From NCBI RefSeq assembly GCF_007744075.1, contig NZ_CP036266.1:4263748-4327747 (forward strand): a stretch of 64,000 nucleotides of DNA, written 5' to 3'. This stretch comes from Gimesia chilikensis. GTDB lineage: Bacteria > Planctomycetota > Planctomycetia > Planctomycetales > Planctomycetaceae. Below the pieces are notes generated by a model. It saw nothing but the letters and a program-made list of their open reading frames with translations, was not told the origin of the DNA and ran no database searches. The translations under genes and the position numbers were made by a program. Shown here piece by piece: positions 19,678 to 29,249 of this stretch (positions within the stretch are counted from its first letter, which is position 1; every line of letters begins with the position of its first letter).

Positions 19678-20997
19678 ATGAGATATCAATCCCGCCGCCA
19701 GTTCCTCAAAAAACTCGGACTCTCTTCTGCAGTCCTGCCGCTGGTTTCGCATCTGCCCAGCCTCGGTTTTGCCGCCGATGCTGGCATTCGCAAAAAGCGT
19801 ATGATCGTAATGTTCAGCCCCAACGGCATTGTTCCCAAAACTTACTGGCCCGATGAGACCGGCGATAAATTCGAACTCAAGGAAATCATGCAGCCCCTGA
19901 AGAAGTACCAGGACCAGATGCTGGTGATTAAAGGGGTCGCAGACCGCGTCCGGGGAGACGGCGACAGTCACATGCGTGGTATGAGCTGTCTGTTGACCGG
20001 AATCGAATTACTCCCCGGTAACATCCAGGGGGGATCACACACTCCGGCTGGCTGGGCCAGCGGACTGTCGATTGACCAGGAACTCAAACGGTTCCTGCAG
20101 AGCAATAAAGAGACCCGCACCCGTTTCGGTTCGCTGGAATTTGGTGTGAACGTTCCGCATCGTGCCGACCCCTGGACCCGTATGGTTTATGCAGGTCCCA
20201 ACAAACCGGTCGCGCCAATTGACGATCCCTACCTGATGTTTGAAAAGATCTACGGTCAGATGAAAGATCGTAAGAGTCTGGCCAGCATTCTGGACGACGT
20301 CCGCGAAGACCTGAAAAAGGTTCGGTCTCAGCTGAGCAGTTCCGACAAGCAGTTGCTCGAAGAGCACGAAAGCTACGTCCGCCAGATGGAACAGGAACTC
20401 AAAGCCAGTGCAGAACAGAAACTGGCCGTCAAAGTTCCGGTGCAGGAAGTGGGTATCAAGAACGATAACGACCACATGCCGGTCACCAGTAAAATGCAGA
20501 TCGACCTGATGGTCAACAGTCTGGCCAACGATATGGCACGCGTCGCTACGCTGCAGTATACGAATTCGGTCGGTCAGGCACGGATGAAGTGGCTGGGAAT
20601 CGACGATGGTCACCACTCGCTCTCCCATAAACCAGACAGCGATGAAGATTCTCAGGAAAAGCTGACCAAGATCAACAAATGGTTCTGCGAACAGCTTGCT
20701 TACCTGGTTGAAAAACTCGACTCAACTCCCGAGCCCAATGGCGAAGGAACCCTGCTCGATAACACCACGGTCGTCTGGACCAACGAACTGGGTAAAGGGA
20801 ACTCCCATACGCTGAACGATGTGCCGCTGGTACTCGTCGGTAAAGGACTTGATTTCAAAATGGGACGTTCATTACAGTTCAAGAACATTCCCCATAACCG
20901 TCTGCTGATGTCGCTGGCCCACGGCATGGGTCATCACATCGAGACCTTCGGTAAACCCGACTTCTGCGGCGACGGTATCATTTCTGAACTGACCTGA
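19678..20997 (+). CDS. DUF1552 protein, Tat-exported
   Basis: 439 residues. A twin-arginine signal ([18 protein letters not shown]) begins the protein. The DUF1552 pattern follows: [18 protein letters not shown], then [20 protein letters not shown], and near the end [21 protein letters not shown] and [14 protein letters not shown]1552 is a phosphatase/sulfatase-fold relative of DUF1501 and nearly always sits beside a DUF1592 gene, as here (14-base gap, same operon). A coiled-coil-like helical stretch lies at about 200-260. Function unknown. A strong terminator follows at 21030. Confidence 0.9.
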   Translation: MRYQSRRQFLKKLGLSSAVLPLVSHLPSLGFAADAGIRKKRMIVMFSPNGIVPKTYWPDETGDKFELKEIMQPLKKYQDQMLVIKGVADRVRGDGDSHMRGMSCLLTGIELLPGNIQGGSHTPAGWASGLSIDQELKRFLQSNKETRTRFGSLEFGVNVPHRADPWTRMVYAGPNKPVAPIDDPYLMFEKIYGQMKDRKSLASILDDVREDLKKVRSQLSSSDKQLLEEHESYVRQMEQELKASAEQKLAVKVPVQEVGIKNDNDHMPVTSKMQIDLMVNSLANDMARVATLQYTNSVGQARMKWLGIDDGHHSLSHKPDSDEDSQEKLTKINKWFCEQLAYLVEKLDSTPEPNGEGTLLDNTTVVWTNELGKGNSHTLNDVPLVLVGKGLDFKMGRSLQFKNIPHNRLLMSLAHGMGHHIETFGKPDFCGDGIISELT

Positions 20998-21029
20998 TCA
21001 CATCCGCAGAGCAATAATCAACAAACTCG

Positions 21030-21069
21030 AGTGAGCACCAGTCTCCCCAGGCTGGTGCTCACTTTTTTT
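21030..21069 (+). terminator. Rho-independent terminator of the DUF1592-DUF1552 operon
   Basis: A perfect 11-12 bp stem (GTGAGCACCAG at 21031-21041 with CTGGTGCTCAC at 21052-21062) with a 10-base loop is followed directly by a run of seven T. It lies 33 bases after the DUF1552 stop. Confidence 0.92.
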
Positions 21070-21193
21070 AACTCAGTCTCGGTACAACCTGTTGTAAACC
21101 GGCCCCGATACTTTCATTCAACGTGATTGGTCTTTATGATTTGGCTTCAGGCAATTTGCTGACGACAATCAATGCACATGAAAGGATACACGC

Positions 21194-21577
21194 ATGGACC
21201 ACATCACCCGCCCCCAGGAACAAGACGAATACTACTTTGAGGAAGGGTGCTATATCCTGGAGATGTCTAGCCCGGATGTGGATCCTGAAGTCTCCCTGGC
21301 CCGTGCCCGCGTCGAGCCTGGCAAGCGAACCCGGTTCCATCGCCTCAAGGGGACCTTCGAGCGCTACATCATGCTCTCGGGTACCGGACTGGTCGAAGTG
21401 GGCGACTACGCCCCCACGGAAGTGTATCCTGGCGATGTCGTGCGGATCCCCCCTGACACTGATCAGAGAATCACCAATATTGGCAAAGACGATCTGGTAT
21501 TTCTTGTCGTCTGTAATCCGCATTTCCTCCGCTCCTGCTACACAGACTCAGAAGATCTTCGCACTTCGGGGTCATAA
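21194..21577 (+). CDS. Small cupin-domain protein
   Basis: 127 residues, cytoplasmic (no signal). It is a single cupin barrel: motif 1 region VEPGKRTRFHRLKGTFERYIMLSG and motif 2 region VYPGDVVRIPPDTDQRITN. In motif 1 the usual G(X)5HXH(X)3-4E(X)6G is reduced, with one His (in RFHRLKG) and a Glu (in FERY) visible. Metal binding is therefore possible but weaker than in classic cupins. Such proteins serve as dioxygenases, isomerases or binding modules, and the substrate cannot be read from the sequence. It stands alone between two transcription units. Its ATG at 21194 follows an AAAGGA at 21180-21185. Confidence 0.8.
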   Translation: MDHITRPQEQDEYYFEEGCYILEMSSPDVDPEVSLARARVEPGKRTRFHRLKGTFERYIMLSGTGLVEVGDYAPTEVYPGDVVRIPPDTDQRITNIGKDDLVFLVVCNPHFLRSCYTDSEDLRTSGS

Positions 21578-21591
21578 AATCCTCATATTGC

Positions 21592-21618
21592 GTAAGGAGT
21601 TCCTCTGCAATTCCTTAC
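21592..21618 (+). repeat. Inverted repeat after the cupin gene
   Basis: GTAAGGA (21592-21598) and TCCTTAC (21612-21618) form a perfect 7-bp stem with a 13-base loop, 14 bases after the cupin stop. There is no T-run behind it. It could be a weak terminator or an RNA-stability hairpin. Confidence 0.4.
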
Positions 21619-21766
21619 ATCAAGGTAAGATGTACTCAGATTGCATTTTCTTAACATAATTTACTTGTGCAGTCTCCCCCTTGCGATTTAAAATGCTATT
21701 CCACTGAGCATGCCTCTGCTTTCCCACCTTTTATTCCTTCCCAGTTATATTTCCAAAAGGTTACCA

Positions 21767-22765
21767 ATGTTGAATTACCCGCCGCGTGTCACGCGCAAAT
21801 CTGGTTTTACGCTCATCGAGCTGCTGGTTGTGATTGCGATTATCGCGATTCTGATCGCGCTGCTCCTGCCCGCCGTGCAACAGGCCCGCGAAGCTGCCCG
21901 CCGCAGTCAGTGCAAAAACAATCTGAAACAAATGGGTCTCGCGCTCCACAATTATCACGACGTCTATCTCAAGTTCCCCATCGGGTCCCGTGCCCCCAAT
22001 GATGGCCCCCACAACTGGCGTTTCGCTCTGCTGCCTTACATGGACCAGGCGAATATTTACGAACTCGCCAAGAACAGCCCCACCAGCGACGTTGATTTCT
22101 GGGAAGGCGGAGGCGGCTCTTACAACGGCGACACACTGCTCTTCAAAGACAAAGTCATTACTCCCATTTACATGTGCCCTTCCAGTTCAGACCCGGCCAT
22201 CAGCTATGCCAATGGCGAACCGCAGCAGGGTTCCCAATCGCATCAGTATGTCGGCATCATGGGTGCATACCCTGACCCCGCAGGTCGCACGAATGTCTCT
22301 TATGAAACTCAGTATAACAGTTTCGCCACGAACACGGGCTGTCTGCTGATCAACGAGTGCAAAGGCATGCGGGACGTGACCGATGGATCGTCGAACACGA
22401 TCATCATTGCCGAACAGTCGCGGATCTCAGCCAGCAACCCGGTTCTGAAGCGTTCCGATTACACTTCAGGCTGGGCAGGCACCAGTTATGCCGGCACTGT
22501 CACTCAGTGGATTGCCAGCGGAGCCGGACAGCACCGTTTCGGTACCGGAGTGACGTCGGTCTTCCACAGTCCCAATCCGAAATCGACGGGTGCGGAAGCC
22601 AATGCCCAATGGGACTGGAACACCCCCCTGACCTCCTACCACACCGGCGGTGTGCATGTGCTGCTCTGCGACGGAGCAACCCGTTTCCTGAGCGACAACG
22701 CAGACCTGCTACTGATCCAGAAACTCTGTGTCCGCGATGACGGCCAGACCATCGGCGAGTGGTAA
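21767..22765 (+). CDS. DUF1559 prepilin-like protein
   Basis: 332 residues from the ATG at 21767. This start puts the prepilin peptidase site near the N-terminus: VTRKSG followed by [20 protein letters not shown], with Glu at position +5. The helix continues into [15 protein letters not shown], the DUF1559 signature. The C-terminal part ends in HTGGVHVLLCDGATRFLSDNAD (here in pieces), the family's second signature (DUF1559/H-X9-DG motif). These are type II secretion/type IV pilin-like surface proteins, massively expanded in planctomycetes, with no assigned function. Two more copies lie at 40257 and 41857. A lipoprotein follows, separated by a strong stem-loop. Confidence 0.92.
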   Translation: MLNYPPRVTRKSGFTLIELLVVIAIIAILIALLLPAVQQAREAARRSQCKNNLKQMGLALHNYHDVYLKFPIGSRAPNDGPHNWRFALLPYMDQANIYELAKNSPTSDVDFWEGGGGSYNGDTLLFKDKVITPIYMCPSSSDPAISYANGEPQQGSQSHQYVGIMGAYPDPAGRTNVSYETQYNSFATNTGCLLINECKGMRDVTDGSSNTIIIAEQSRISASNPVLKRSDYTSGWAGTSYAGTVTQWIASGAGQHRFGTGVTSVFHSPNPKSTGAEANAQWDWNTPLTSYHTGGVHVLLCDGATRFLSDNADLLLIQKLCVRDDGQTIGEW

Positions 22766-22806
22766 GCCACGACGTCTGGTTCTATTTTCTTTTCCCATAG
22801 ATTTGA

Positions 22807-22838
22807 GTGACGTATGTGATACCAGTCACGTACGTCAC
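22807..22838 (+). repeat. Long stem-loop between DUF1559 and the lipoprotein gene
   Basis: GTGACGTATGTGA (22807-22819) and TCACGTACGTCAC (22826-22838) form a 13-bp stem with one U-G wobble and a 6-base loop. There is no poly-T tract behind it. The same architecture occurs at 41783-41821 in the paralogous cassette, so it may set the ratio of the two products or protect mRNA ends. Confidence 0.7.
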
Positions 22839-22859
22839 ATTTGATTCAGGATTTTCATA

Positions 22860-23288
22860 ATGTATCGTCTATCACTTTTCAGTTGCCTGCTGGTCGCTGT
22901 GCTGCTGGCTCAGGGGTGTTCGGGAGATCCGAATGTCCGTCCCTCAGTGGAGATCTCAGGAACCGTGACCCTCGATGGAGCACCGTTGCAACAGGCAAGC
23001 ATCCAGTTCACTTCTTCCAAATCCGGCGAAAGTGCGTACGCCAATCTGGATGAGAACGGAAATTATTCGGTCTCGTTTCCCCAGGCAGATGTCGGCTCTG
23101 CATACGAAGTCACCATCAGTCCGCCTGTCGTCGAAGAAGAAAACGCGATGGCTCTCGCAGAGAAGCCGCAGGAAAAATCGACCGTAAAGATTCCCGCGAA
23201 ATACACGAAGCGCACCACCAGTGGACTGATCGCCCAGGTCAATGAACCGGGTGAGAATAAAGCCAACTTTGAGTTGAAGAGTAAGTAA
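22860..23288 (+). CDS. Small lipoprotein with carboxypeptidase-regulatory-like fold
   Basis: 142 residues. The lipoprotein signal ends at VAVLLAQGC, with C20 as the lipidated residue. The mature part is a single transthyretin/CarboxypepD_reg-like beta sandwich (EISGTVTLDGAPLQQASIQF ... YANLDENGNYSVSFPQADVGSAYEVTIS ... IPAKYTKRTTSGLIAQV). This family typically accompanies DUF1559 genes in planctomycetes, as it does here (94-base gap, same strand). Probably an envelope protein of structural or binding role. Its closest relative in the window is at 41358, also next to DUF1559. Confidence 0.88.
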   Translation: MYRLSLFSCLLVAVLLAQGCSGDPNVRPSVEISGTVTLDGAPLQQASIQFTSSKSGESAYANLDENGNYSVSFPQADVGSAYEVTISPPVVEEENAMALAEKPQEKSTVKIPAKYTKRTTSGLIAQVNEPGENKANFELKSK

Positions 23289-23306
23289 GCAGCTTCAGAC
23301 CAAAAC

Positions 23307-23350
23307 CAGCCTGCAACAGCCATTAATGCACTGTTGCAGGCTGTTTTTTT
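23307..23350 (+). terminator. Rho-independent terminator after the DUF1559-lipoprotein cassette
   Basis: A perfect 13-bp stem (CAGCCTGCAACAG 23307-23319 with CTGTTGCAGGCTG 23331-23343) and an 11-base loop are followed by seven T (23344-23350). Confidence 0.93.
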
Positions 23351-23478
23351 TAACCTGCCATTTTAATTAAGAACTCTAAGTATCTCCATTTCGTTCTGTA
23401 AATCCAGCGGATATACTCGAAGTCTACGGTAATGAAACTTCAAACCCGCAGTTGGCTGTCATTACAAAGGATCCTCAC

Positions 23479-25602
23479 ATGAAACCGACTCTCGCCCCCC
23501 TCCTGCTCGCCTGCCTTGCTTTGCTGATCCCGGAACGTTCCTACGCGGAACTGCAGGTCGGCGCCACCATCATGGATGTCACCCCGGTGAAACTCCCCGT
23601 CCTCGTTAATGGCAGTATGAAGAGCCGCAGCGTCGATAAGGTTTACACCAAAGTCAATGCCCGGGCGATCGTCGTCGCCGATGGCGAAGACCGCCTGGCA
23701 ATCGTCGTTGTTGACAGTTGCATGATGACGCGTCCCTTTCTGGATGAAGTCAAAAAACTGGCCGCACAGAAAACCAAGATCCCGGCCGACCATATGTTGA
23801 TCTCCGCCACTCACGCACACTCGGTGCCTTCCAGCATGGGCTGCCTGGGAACCAGTGCCGATCCGGAATACACGCCTTTCCTCCGCGGTAAGCTGGTCGA
23901 TGCCATCGTTGCAGCCGAAGCAAAACTGGAACCGGCTCAGATTGGCTGGGGTGTCGGGAACGCCGCCAAGTTCACCGCCCTGCGTCGCTGGATCAAGCGT
24001 CCCGATCGCATCAGCAACGACCCGTTCGGCAACCCGACCGTGCGGGCCACCATGCATGCAGGTCGGAACTGGGATGATGTCATCGGCGAATCCGGTCCCG
24101 AAGATCCTGATCTGTCCCTGATCTCGTTTCAGTCGAAAGACGGTCGCCCGATCGCGCTACTGGCGAACTTTTCGATGCACTACTTCGGTGCCCCTTCACT
24201 GAGCGCCGACTACTTTGGTCTCTACTGTAACGGCCTGCAGGAAGAAATCGGTAAGAAACTCCCCAAGGATGCTCCCGAGTTCGTAGCGATCATGTCGCAC
24301 GGCTGCAGTGGTGACATTTACCGCCGCGACTATACCAAGCCGCAAGATCAGTGGTCATTCACCGATGATATCAACGAATATTCCAGCGAACTCGTTAAAC
24401 TGACCATGGGAGTCTACAAAAACATTACGTATCGCAAAGACGCCGACGTTGAAATGGCTGAGAATCGGATGCAGTTGAACTACCGGGTTCCCGATAAACA
24501 GCTGCTCGAATGGTCTCAGCGGATTGTCGAGAAAATGGGCGATAAGCTGCCCGAAACGCAGGAAGAGATCTACGCTCGCGAACAGATCATGCTGCACGAA
24601 AGCCAGTCAACCGAGGTCGTCACGCAGGCCCTCCGCATTGGTGACATCGCGATCGCGACCACTCCCAATGAAACCTATGCCCTTTCCGGGCTGAAAGTCA
24701 AAGCACAAAGTCCGCTGCCACAGACCATGGTCATTGAACTGGCCAACGGGGGCGACGGTTACATTCCGCCTCCCGAACAACATCTGCTCGGCGGATACAA
24801 TACCTGGGCCGCCCGTTCCGCAGGCCTCGAAGTCCTGGCCGAACCTCGTATCGTGGAATCGGATATTGAACTGCTCGAGAAAGTTTCCAATCAGCCCCGC
24901 CGCTTCTATGAACAGAGCCGTGGTCCTGCAGTGGAAACGATCCTGGGCTTCAAGCCGTCTGCCTATTGGCGACTGGACGAGTTCAATGGTCCCCGGGCCC
25001 GCGATCTCTCCGGCAATCAGCGGGACGGCATTTACGAACCGGCCATCGCTTACTTCCTCGAAGGAGCCCGTTCGAAATCGTTCTGCACGGGAACCGAAAC
25101 CAACCGGGCCGTTCACTTCGCTGGCAACCGTCTGCAGACCCGCGTGAATGACCTGGGCGATCAGTTTACCGTCTCGCTCTGGATCTGGAACGGAATTCCC
25201 CTCGACGCCCGCGACATCAGCGGCTGGATGTTCTCACAGGGACCGAACCACGGACTGGCCGCCTATGGCGATCACCTCGGACTGGGAGGCAAACAGCATC
25301 CCGGCAAGCTGGTCTATATGAACGGTACGGACCGCAAACTGCACGCTGGTAAAACCGCCGTCGAACGCTGGACGTGGAATCACGTGGCTCTCGTTCGCGA
25401 TGGTGACAAGTTGACTGTCTACCTGAATGGCAAACCGGAAATCGAACTCGAATCGAAACCGGGGGCATCAGGCGTGCTGCTGGAACAGCTGTTCTTCGGC
25501 GGACGGACGGATAATGACTCCAACTGGGAAGGCCGCCTGGATGAAATCGCGGTTTTCGATCGGGCCCTCAATGCAGGTGAAGTCAGTCAGCTGGCAAAAT
25601 AA
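23479..25602 (+). CDS. Secreted neutral-ceramidase-like protein with C-terminal LamG/concanavalin-like domain
   Basis: 707 residues from the ATG at 23479, preceded by AAGGA at 23466-23470; the start gives a signal peptide (about 1-23). Residues about 25-440 resemble the catalytic half of neutral/alkaline ceramidases: VGATIMDVTP at the start, ISATHAHSVPSSMGCLG with metal-binding His residues, a further His in ANFSMHYFG, and SHGCSGDIYRRDY where ceramidases have the N-x-G-D-V-S-P-N active-site loop. The substrate may be an amide or ester other than ceramide. Residues about 490-705 form a LamG/concanavalin jelly roll (AYWRLDEFNGPRARDLSGN ... DEIAVFDRALNAGEVSQL). It is a single-gene unit between two terminators. 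Confidence 0.82.
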   Translation: MKPTLAPLLLACLALLIPERSYAELQVGATIMDVTPVKLPVLVNGSMKSRSVDKVYTKVNARAIVVADGEDRLAIVVVDSCMMTRPFLDEVKKLAAQKTKIPADHMLISATHAHSVPSSMGCLGTSADPEYTPFLRGKLVDAIVAAEAKLEPAQIGWGVGNAAKFTALRRWIKRPDRISNDPFGNPTVRATMHAGRNWDDVIGESGPEDPDLSLISFQSKDGRPIALLANFSMHYFGAPSLSADYFGLYCNGLQEEIGKKLPKDAPEFVAIMSHGCSGDIYRRDYTKPQDQWSFTDDINEYSSELVKLTMGVYKNITYRKDADVEMAENRMQLNYRVPDKQLLEWSQRIVEKMGDKLPETQEEIYAREQIMLHESQSTEVVTQALRIGDIAIATTPNETYALSGLKVKAQSPLPQTMVIELANGGDGYIPPPEQHLLGGYNTWAARSAGLEVLAEPRIVESDIELLEKVSNQPRRFYEQSRGPAVETILGFKPSAYWRLDEFNGPRARDLSGNQRDGIYEPAIAYFLEGARSKSFCTGTETNRAVHFAGNRLQTRVNDLGDQFTVSLWIWNGIPLDARDISGWMFSQGPNHGLAAYGDHLGLGGKQHPGKLVYMNGTDRKLHAGKTAVERWTWNHVALVRDGDKLTVYLNGKPEIELESKPGASGVLLEQLFFGGRTDNDSNWEGRLDEIAVFDRALNAGEVSQLAK

Positions 25603-25634
25603 ACCTGTCTGAAACGAGCTATCAGTTATCTTCG

Positions 25635-25668
25635 AAAGCCCGGTCGAACCTGCGATCGGGCTTTTCTA
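25635..25668 (+). terminator. Terminator after the ceramidase-like gene
   Basis: AAAGCCCGGTCG (25635-25646) pairs with CGATCGGGCTTT (25653-25664), 12 bp with one G-U, loop of 6, followed by T-C-T-A-T-T. This is typical of an intrinsic terminator with a short T tract. Confidence 0.8.
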
Positions 25669-25871
25669 TTGGGAATGATTCGTTTTTTATCGCGAATCGA
25701 CGATCTGACGCGTATGAGAAGAGACAGACCGCTCGAATTACGGAATCTCCGCCCGATGGGGGGTTCCTGCATATTCACAGCCCGCGCGGGACTATATAAT
25801 CAAAGGGAGTTCACGTCCTAATCGTCTGATGTAATTGACTTTATCACATTTCCGTTCCAGTGGCTCAACCC

Positions 25872-28016
25872 ATGACTGAACCTGACCTGTCGACAACAGA
25901 TCGGAGACTGCGCCGCCTGTTTCTGCTGATTGTCACCGCCAGTTTCGTACTGACGCCAATTGCTGCGCCGGATGTCTGGTGGCAGTTGAGCCGGGGTCAG
26001 ACAGTGCTGGCCGAGCTGGCAGTTCCGGGGCCAATCCTGGCGGCAGGCAATCCGACAGCGGAAGCAGACTGGCTGGGCGGGTTCCCTTTCTTTATGAGCT
26101 GGCTGATCGCCGGCTTTTCGGGACTGATGCTACTCAAGTTCTACGGCACCTTTCTGTTACTCTATCTCCTCATGCGACGGTTTGAGCCTCAACTGCAGTG
26201 GGCCGCGTTTGCATTGGCACTGGTCACGTTGCTGGCCGCGAATACTGCCTGGCAACCGACGCCTCGCCTCTGGGACTGCTGGTTTCTTTTTCTGACCTGG
26301 ATCGCCACGGTCCGCTGGAGCCAGTCCCCGACGAAACAGAATGCGGTCCTCGTGCTGATCTCCCTGGTAGTATGGGCCAATCTCGCGCCGCTCTGCCTGT
26401 TGGGAATCGCTGTGGTCGCGATCGTCCCCTGGTTGACCGGCATCCAGACCGAGCCCACCGTCACCCGCAAGCAGGCCGGTCTGCTCGTTGCATCATCCGT
26501 ATTAGCACTGATGCTCACCCCGCGTGGCTGGTTTACGCTCTCCGATTCACTGACTCAACTCCTCCCCGGCCTGTTCTACGCCCGGGACCTGCTGGCCACA
26601 ACGGTCTGGCAGCCGACGTTCGCACAGGGACTGACAGTCGAAACAGCCGGGCTGGGTATCCTGACTCTGGTCACCGTGTGTTACCTCATTTTTTACTCCA
26701 CCGGCTGGCTGGAAAGTTTTGCATTCCTGATCTTCGCGGTTCCAGCCTGGCTGAATGCCGATGCAGTTCCCCCCTGTGCAATAGGTATTGCCCTGCTGCT
26801 GGGACGCAGCCTGGTGGCACATCCCTATCCAATTCAACTACTCAAAACCAAAGATCTGCTTTCACCCGCTCTGGGACGCCTGCTACTGGGACTGGGCCTG
26901 CTTCTGCTCAGTGGGAAAGCAGCAGCCGGGACGCTGCCCGGTCAGTCACAGCGACTGGGCTGGGGCCTCGCTCCCGAGCTGGATATCACGCTGTTAAACC
27001 AGGCGATCGGACCACTCGAATATGAGGGAACGGCCCACTGCATGGACATCACTTCTGCAGGCATGTTGTGCTGGATCAAGGCGGATCATAAAGTTCGCCC
27101 CTACCTCACTCACAGACAGGCGCTGAAACAGGGACGCTTATTCGAGGAACTCTCCCTGAACGCGGAACTTTCTGACGGCTGGATGTTGCAGAAGCCACGC
27201 ATGAGTGGTGGCTGGGGTGGCTGGTGGGTCCGCCTCAAGGATCGGAACTGCCAGTTGCTGCTGGTTCCCAATGGTCAGGTCCGGACAATTCGTGCCTTGT
27301 TCGACAGTCGCTGGCAGCCAATGTCGGTCGACGCTGCAGTCATTCCTTATGGCTGGTCGGGCGAACAACTCAGTACGCCGCAGATCATCAAGCTACTCCC
27401 CGTCAAAGAGTTTCTGAATCGCCAGCAGTGGACCTATTCCCTGCCCGATCCGAGTGGCACGCCGGATTGCTCAGACTGGTGGGGCATGCTGACTGGTTCT
27501 CCCAATCTGGAACCGGCGCTGCTGCAGGCGCGAACGTTTCGTGCGATGCAGCTCTATACAGCCGCATTGCGTGTGCTGCATCCACTGTTGCAGCATTACG
27601 ACTCGCCTGAAGTCAAACGGGAGTTCGAACTCTGCCAGAAGGAACTGGCTTATCAGGAACAGCTCGACACGGGTGCGCCCAGCCAGTTACGCCTGCAGGC
27701 CTATCAACAGACCAGCCCGACAGACGCATTCCCTCTTGCCCAGGCAGGCCCGGGATTCCAGGGCGACCACAGTCCACCCGCAGCGGTTTCAGAAACTCTC
27801 GCGCGGGCGATTAACGAATACATTCACGGCGACTGTTCCGAAGCCATTGCCGCTTTGACTGCTGATGACAGTGAGAGCCTGTATGCAAAAGCCCAGATTC
27901 AGTTGGAATCCGGTGATCCCGCGAATGCCGCGTCGACCTTTCGTCAGTTAATTGAACAGCATCCCCAGGACCGACTGGTCGTCCCCAGTCAGAACATGTT
28001 AGATGCCCTGCAATGA
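25872..28016 (+). CDS. Polytopic membrane protein with C-terminal TPR-like region
   Basis: 714 residues from the ATG at 25872; a GTG at 25860 is an alternative. About ten transmembrane helices occupy residues 15-370 (for example FFMSWLIAGFSGLMLLKFYG, WAAFALALVTLLAA, LGRLLLGLGLLLL). The first loop has APDVWWQLSRGQTVL, close to the D-x-W-W-H-L-x-x-G signature of a family of planctomycete membrane proteins sometimes compared with membrane glycosyltransferases. Residues 380-560 are an exported or cytosolic alpha/beta domain. The last 150 residues are helical pairs of TPR type (LYTAALRVLHPLLQHY, YAKAQIQLESGDPANAAST). The stop overlaps the start of the cytochrome gene (ATGA), so the two are translationally coupled. 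Function unknown. Confidence 0.75.
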   Translation: MTEPDLSTTDRRLRRLFLLIVTASFVLTPIAAPDVWWQLSRGQTVLAELAVPGPILAAGNPTAEADWLGGFPFFMSWLIAGFSGLMLLKFYGTFLLLYLLMRRFEPQLQWAAFALALVTLLAANTAWQPTPRLWDCWFLFLTWIATVRWSQSPTKQNAVLVLISLVVWANLAPLCLLGIAVVAIVPWLTGIQTEPTVTRKQAGLLVASSVLALMLTPRGWFTLSDSLTQLLPGLFYARDLLATTVWQPTFAQGLTVETAGLGILTLVTVCYLIFYSTGWLESFAFLIFAVPAWLNADAVPPCAIGIALLLGRSLVAHPYPIQLLKTKDLLSPALGRLLLGLGLLLLSGKAAAGTLPGQSQRLGWGLAPELDITLLNQAIGPLEYEGTAHCMDITSAGMLCWIKADHKVRPYLTHRQALKQGRLFEELSLNAELSDGWMLQKPRMSGGWGGWWVRLKDRNCQLLLVPNGQVRTIRALFDSRWQPMSVDAAVIPYGWSGEQLSTPQIIKLLPVKEFLNRQQWTYSLPDPSGTPDCSDWWGMLTGSPNLEPALLQARTFRAMQLYTAALRVLHPLLQHYDSPEVKREFELCQKELAYQEQLDTGAPSQLRLQAYQQTSPTDAFPLAQAGPGFQGDHSPPAAVSETLARAINEYIHGDCSEAIAALTADDSESLYAKAQIQLESGDPANAASTFRQLIEQHPQDRLVVPSQNMLDALQ

Positions 28017-29188
28017 TCCAGAAGTACCCGTTTCTCATCCCCCTGTCGATCCTGTTACTGGCCTGCCTGTCAGGTGCAGGCCTGTTTCTGTACGGATCAC
28101 AGCAGAAAACGGAGTTCGTTCCGCATGTCCGTTCGGTGCATCAGCCGGTCCCGTCGCGTTCCTGCTGTGAATGTCACGACAAATTCTGTCAGCAGTTCGA
28201 AGGCGCCCCTCATCTGCGGACCCTCCGCAAAGCCACCGATCCAGGCGTACTTGAAAAATTTGTTGACCGGGAAGTCACCCTCAAAGAGAACGGGCATACT
28301 TACCGGTTCTTCAAAGAAGATGATGCGCTGTGGGTCGACTGCGACAGTTATCCGGCACCCGTCCGGATCGACTGGGTCTTCGGTTCCGGCATGCATGCGA
28401 TGACACCGGTTTCGCTGTTTCCGAATGAAAAGGGAGAGTCAGAACTGCTGCAGCACATCGTCTCCTGGTATCCCTCCAGCAAACTGGGAATCACACTCGG
28501 TCTGCAGGAACTGGCCCATGAGCAGACCGGCATCAACGCGCTGGGAGAAGTCAGCGACCATGCTAAAACTCAGAACTGCTTTGGCTGTCACGCGGCCTGG
28601 CTGGGGGATTCGCCAGGTGAAATCAAATCGGACGTGATCATTCCGGGGGTCTCATGTGTCCGCTGCCACTTGAATGGCGAAGAACACATCAAAGCCGTCG
28701 AACGTGGGGATAAAGATCTCAAGCTGACCAAATGGAGTTCACTGACCCCTCTGGAGTCGATCAATCGCTGTGGAGAGTGCCATCGCCGCTTCGATCAACT
28801 GGAGGCGGATGAAATCCATCCTGCGAATGATCTGCTCTATCGTTTTGCCCCCGTGGGAATGTCGCAGAGCCCCTGCTTCCTGAAGCAGACCGACGTCAAA
28901 CTGGCGGACGGCAATACGGCCCGCTTTGACTGTACCACCTGTCACAATCCGCATCAACAGGCCAGCCGCGATCCGGAATATTACCGCCAGATCTGCCTGA
29001 ACTGTCACAGCGATCTCAAGGATCATGCACCGGTGTGTTCCAAAGAGTCGATGCAAAGTCAGTGCCTGCAATGTCATATGCCGGCAGTGGAAGTTCACGA
29101 CAACCTCTCCTTTACCGATCACTGGATACGAGTCCGCGAGCGCGACAAAGAACGCTTCCCCGAATTTCAGATGCGGCAGGCGAAATGA
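28013..29188 (+). CDS. Membrane-anchored seven-haem c-type cytochrome
   Basis: 391 residues. One N-terminal anchor helix (about 8-28) is followed by a periplasmic part with seven CxxCH sites, starting at C51, C189, C215, C253, C307, C328 and C351. The last three are closely spaced, as in c554/NrfA/octahaem-type cytochromes. Additional His residues (for example H128, H169, H183, H269, H340) could be distal ligands. The family carries electrons to or from small nitrogen, sulfur or metal species; which one cannot be told. The 134-residue gap between haem sites 1 and 2 is long and includes a beta-rich segment (VTLKENGHTYRFFKEDDALW). Its ATG overlaps the upstream stop by 4 bases. Confidence 0.88.
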   Translation: MIQKYPFLIPLSILLLACLSGAGLFLYGSQQKTEFVPHVRSVHQPVPSRSCCECHDKFCQQFEGAPHLRTLRKATDPGVLEKFVDREVTLKENGHTYRFFKEDDALWVDCDSYPAPVRIDWVFGSGMHAMTPVSLFPNEKGESELLQHIVSWYPSSKLGITLGLQELAHEQTGINALGEVSDHAKTQNCFGCHAAWLGDSPGEIKSDVIIPGVSCVRCHLNGEEHIKAVERGDKDLKLTKWSSLTPLESINRCGECHRRFDQLEADEIHPANDLLYRFAPVGMSQSPCFLKQTDVKLADGNTARFDCTTCHNPHQQASRDPEYYRQICLNCHSDLKDHAPVCSKESMQSQCLQCHMPAVEVHDNLSFTDHWIRVRERDKERFPEFQMRQAK

Positions 29189-29249
29189 TGTTGTCTTGAG
29201 ACTTGGGAACGACTAGGATGAGAAGGAACTAGTAAGAAGAAGGTTATTT

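Noticed and set aside
25774-25800. TTCACA ... TATAAT as promoter for the membrane/TPR gene
   Set aside because: Both boxes look good but the spacer is only 15 bases, shorter than the 16-18 normally used.
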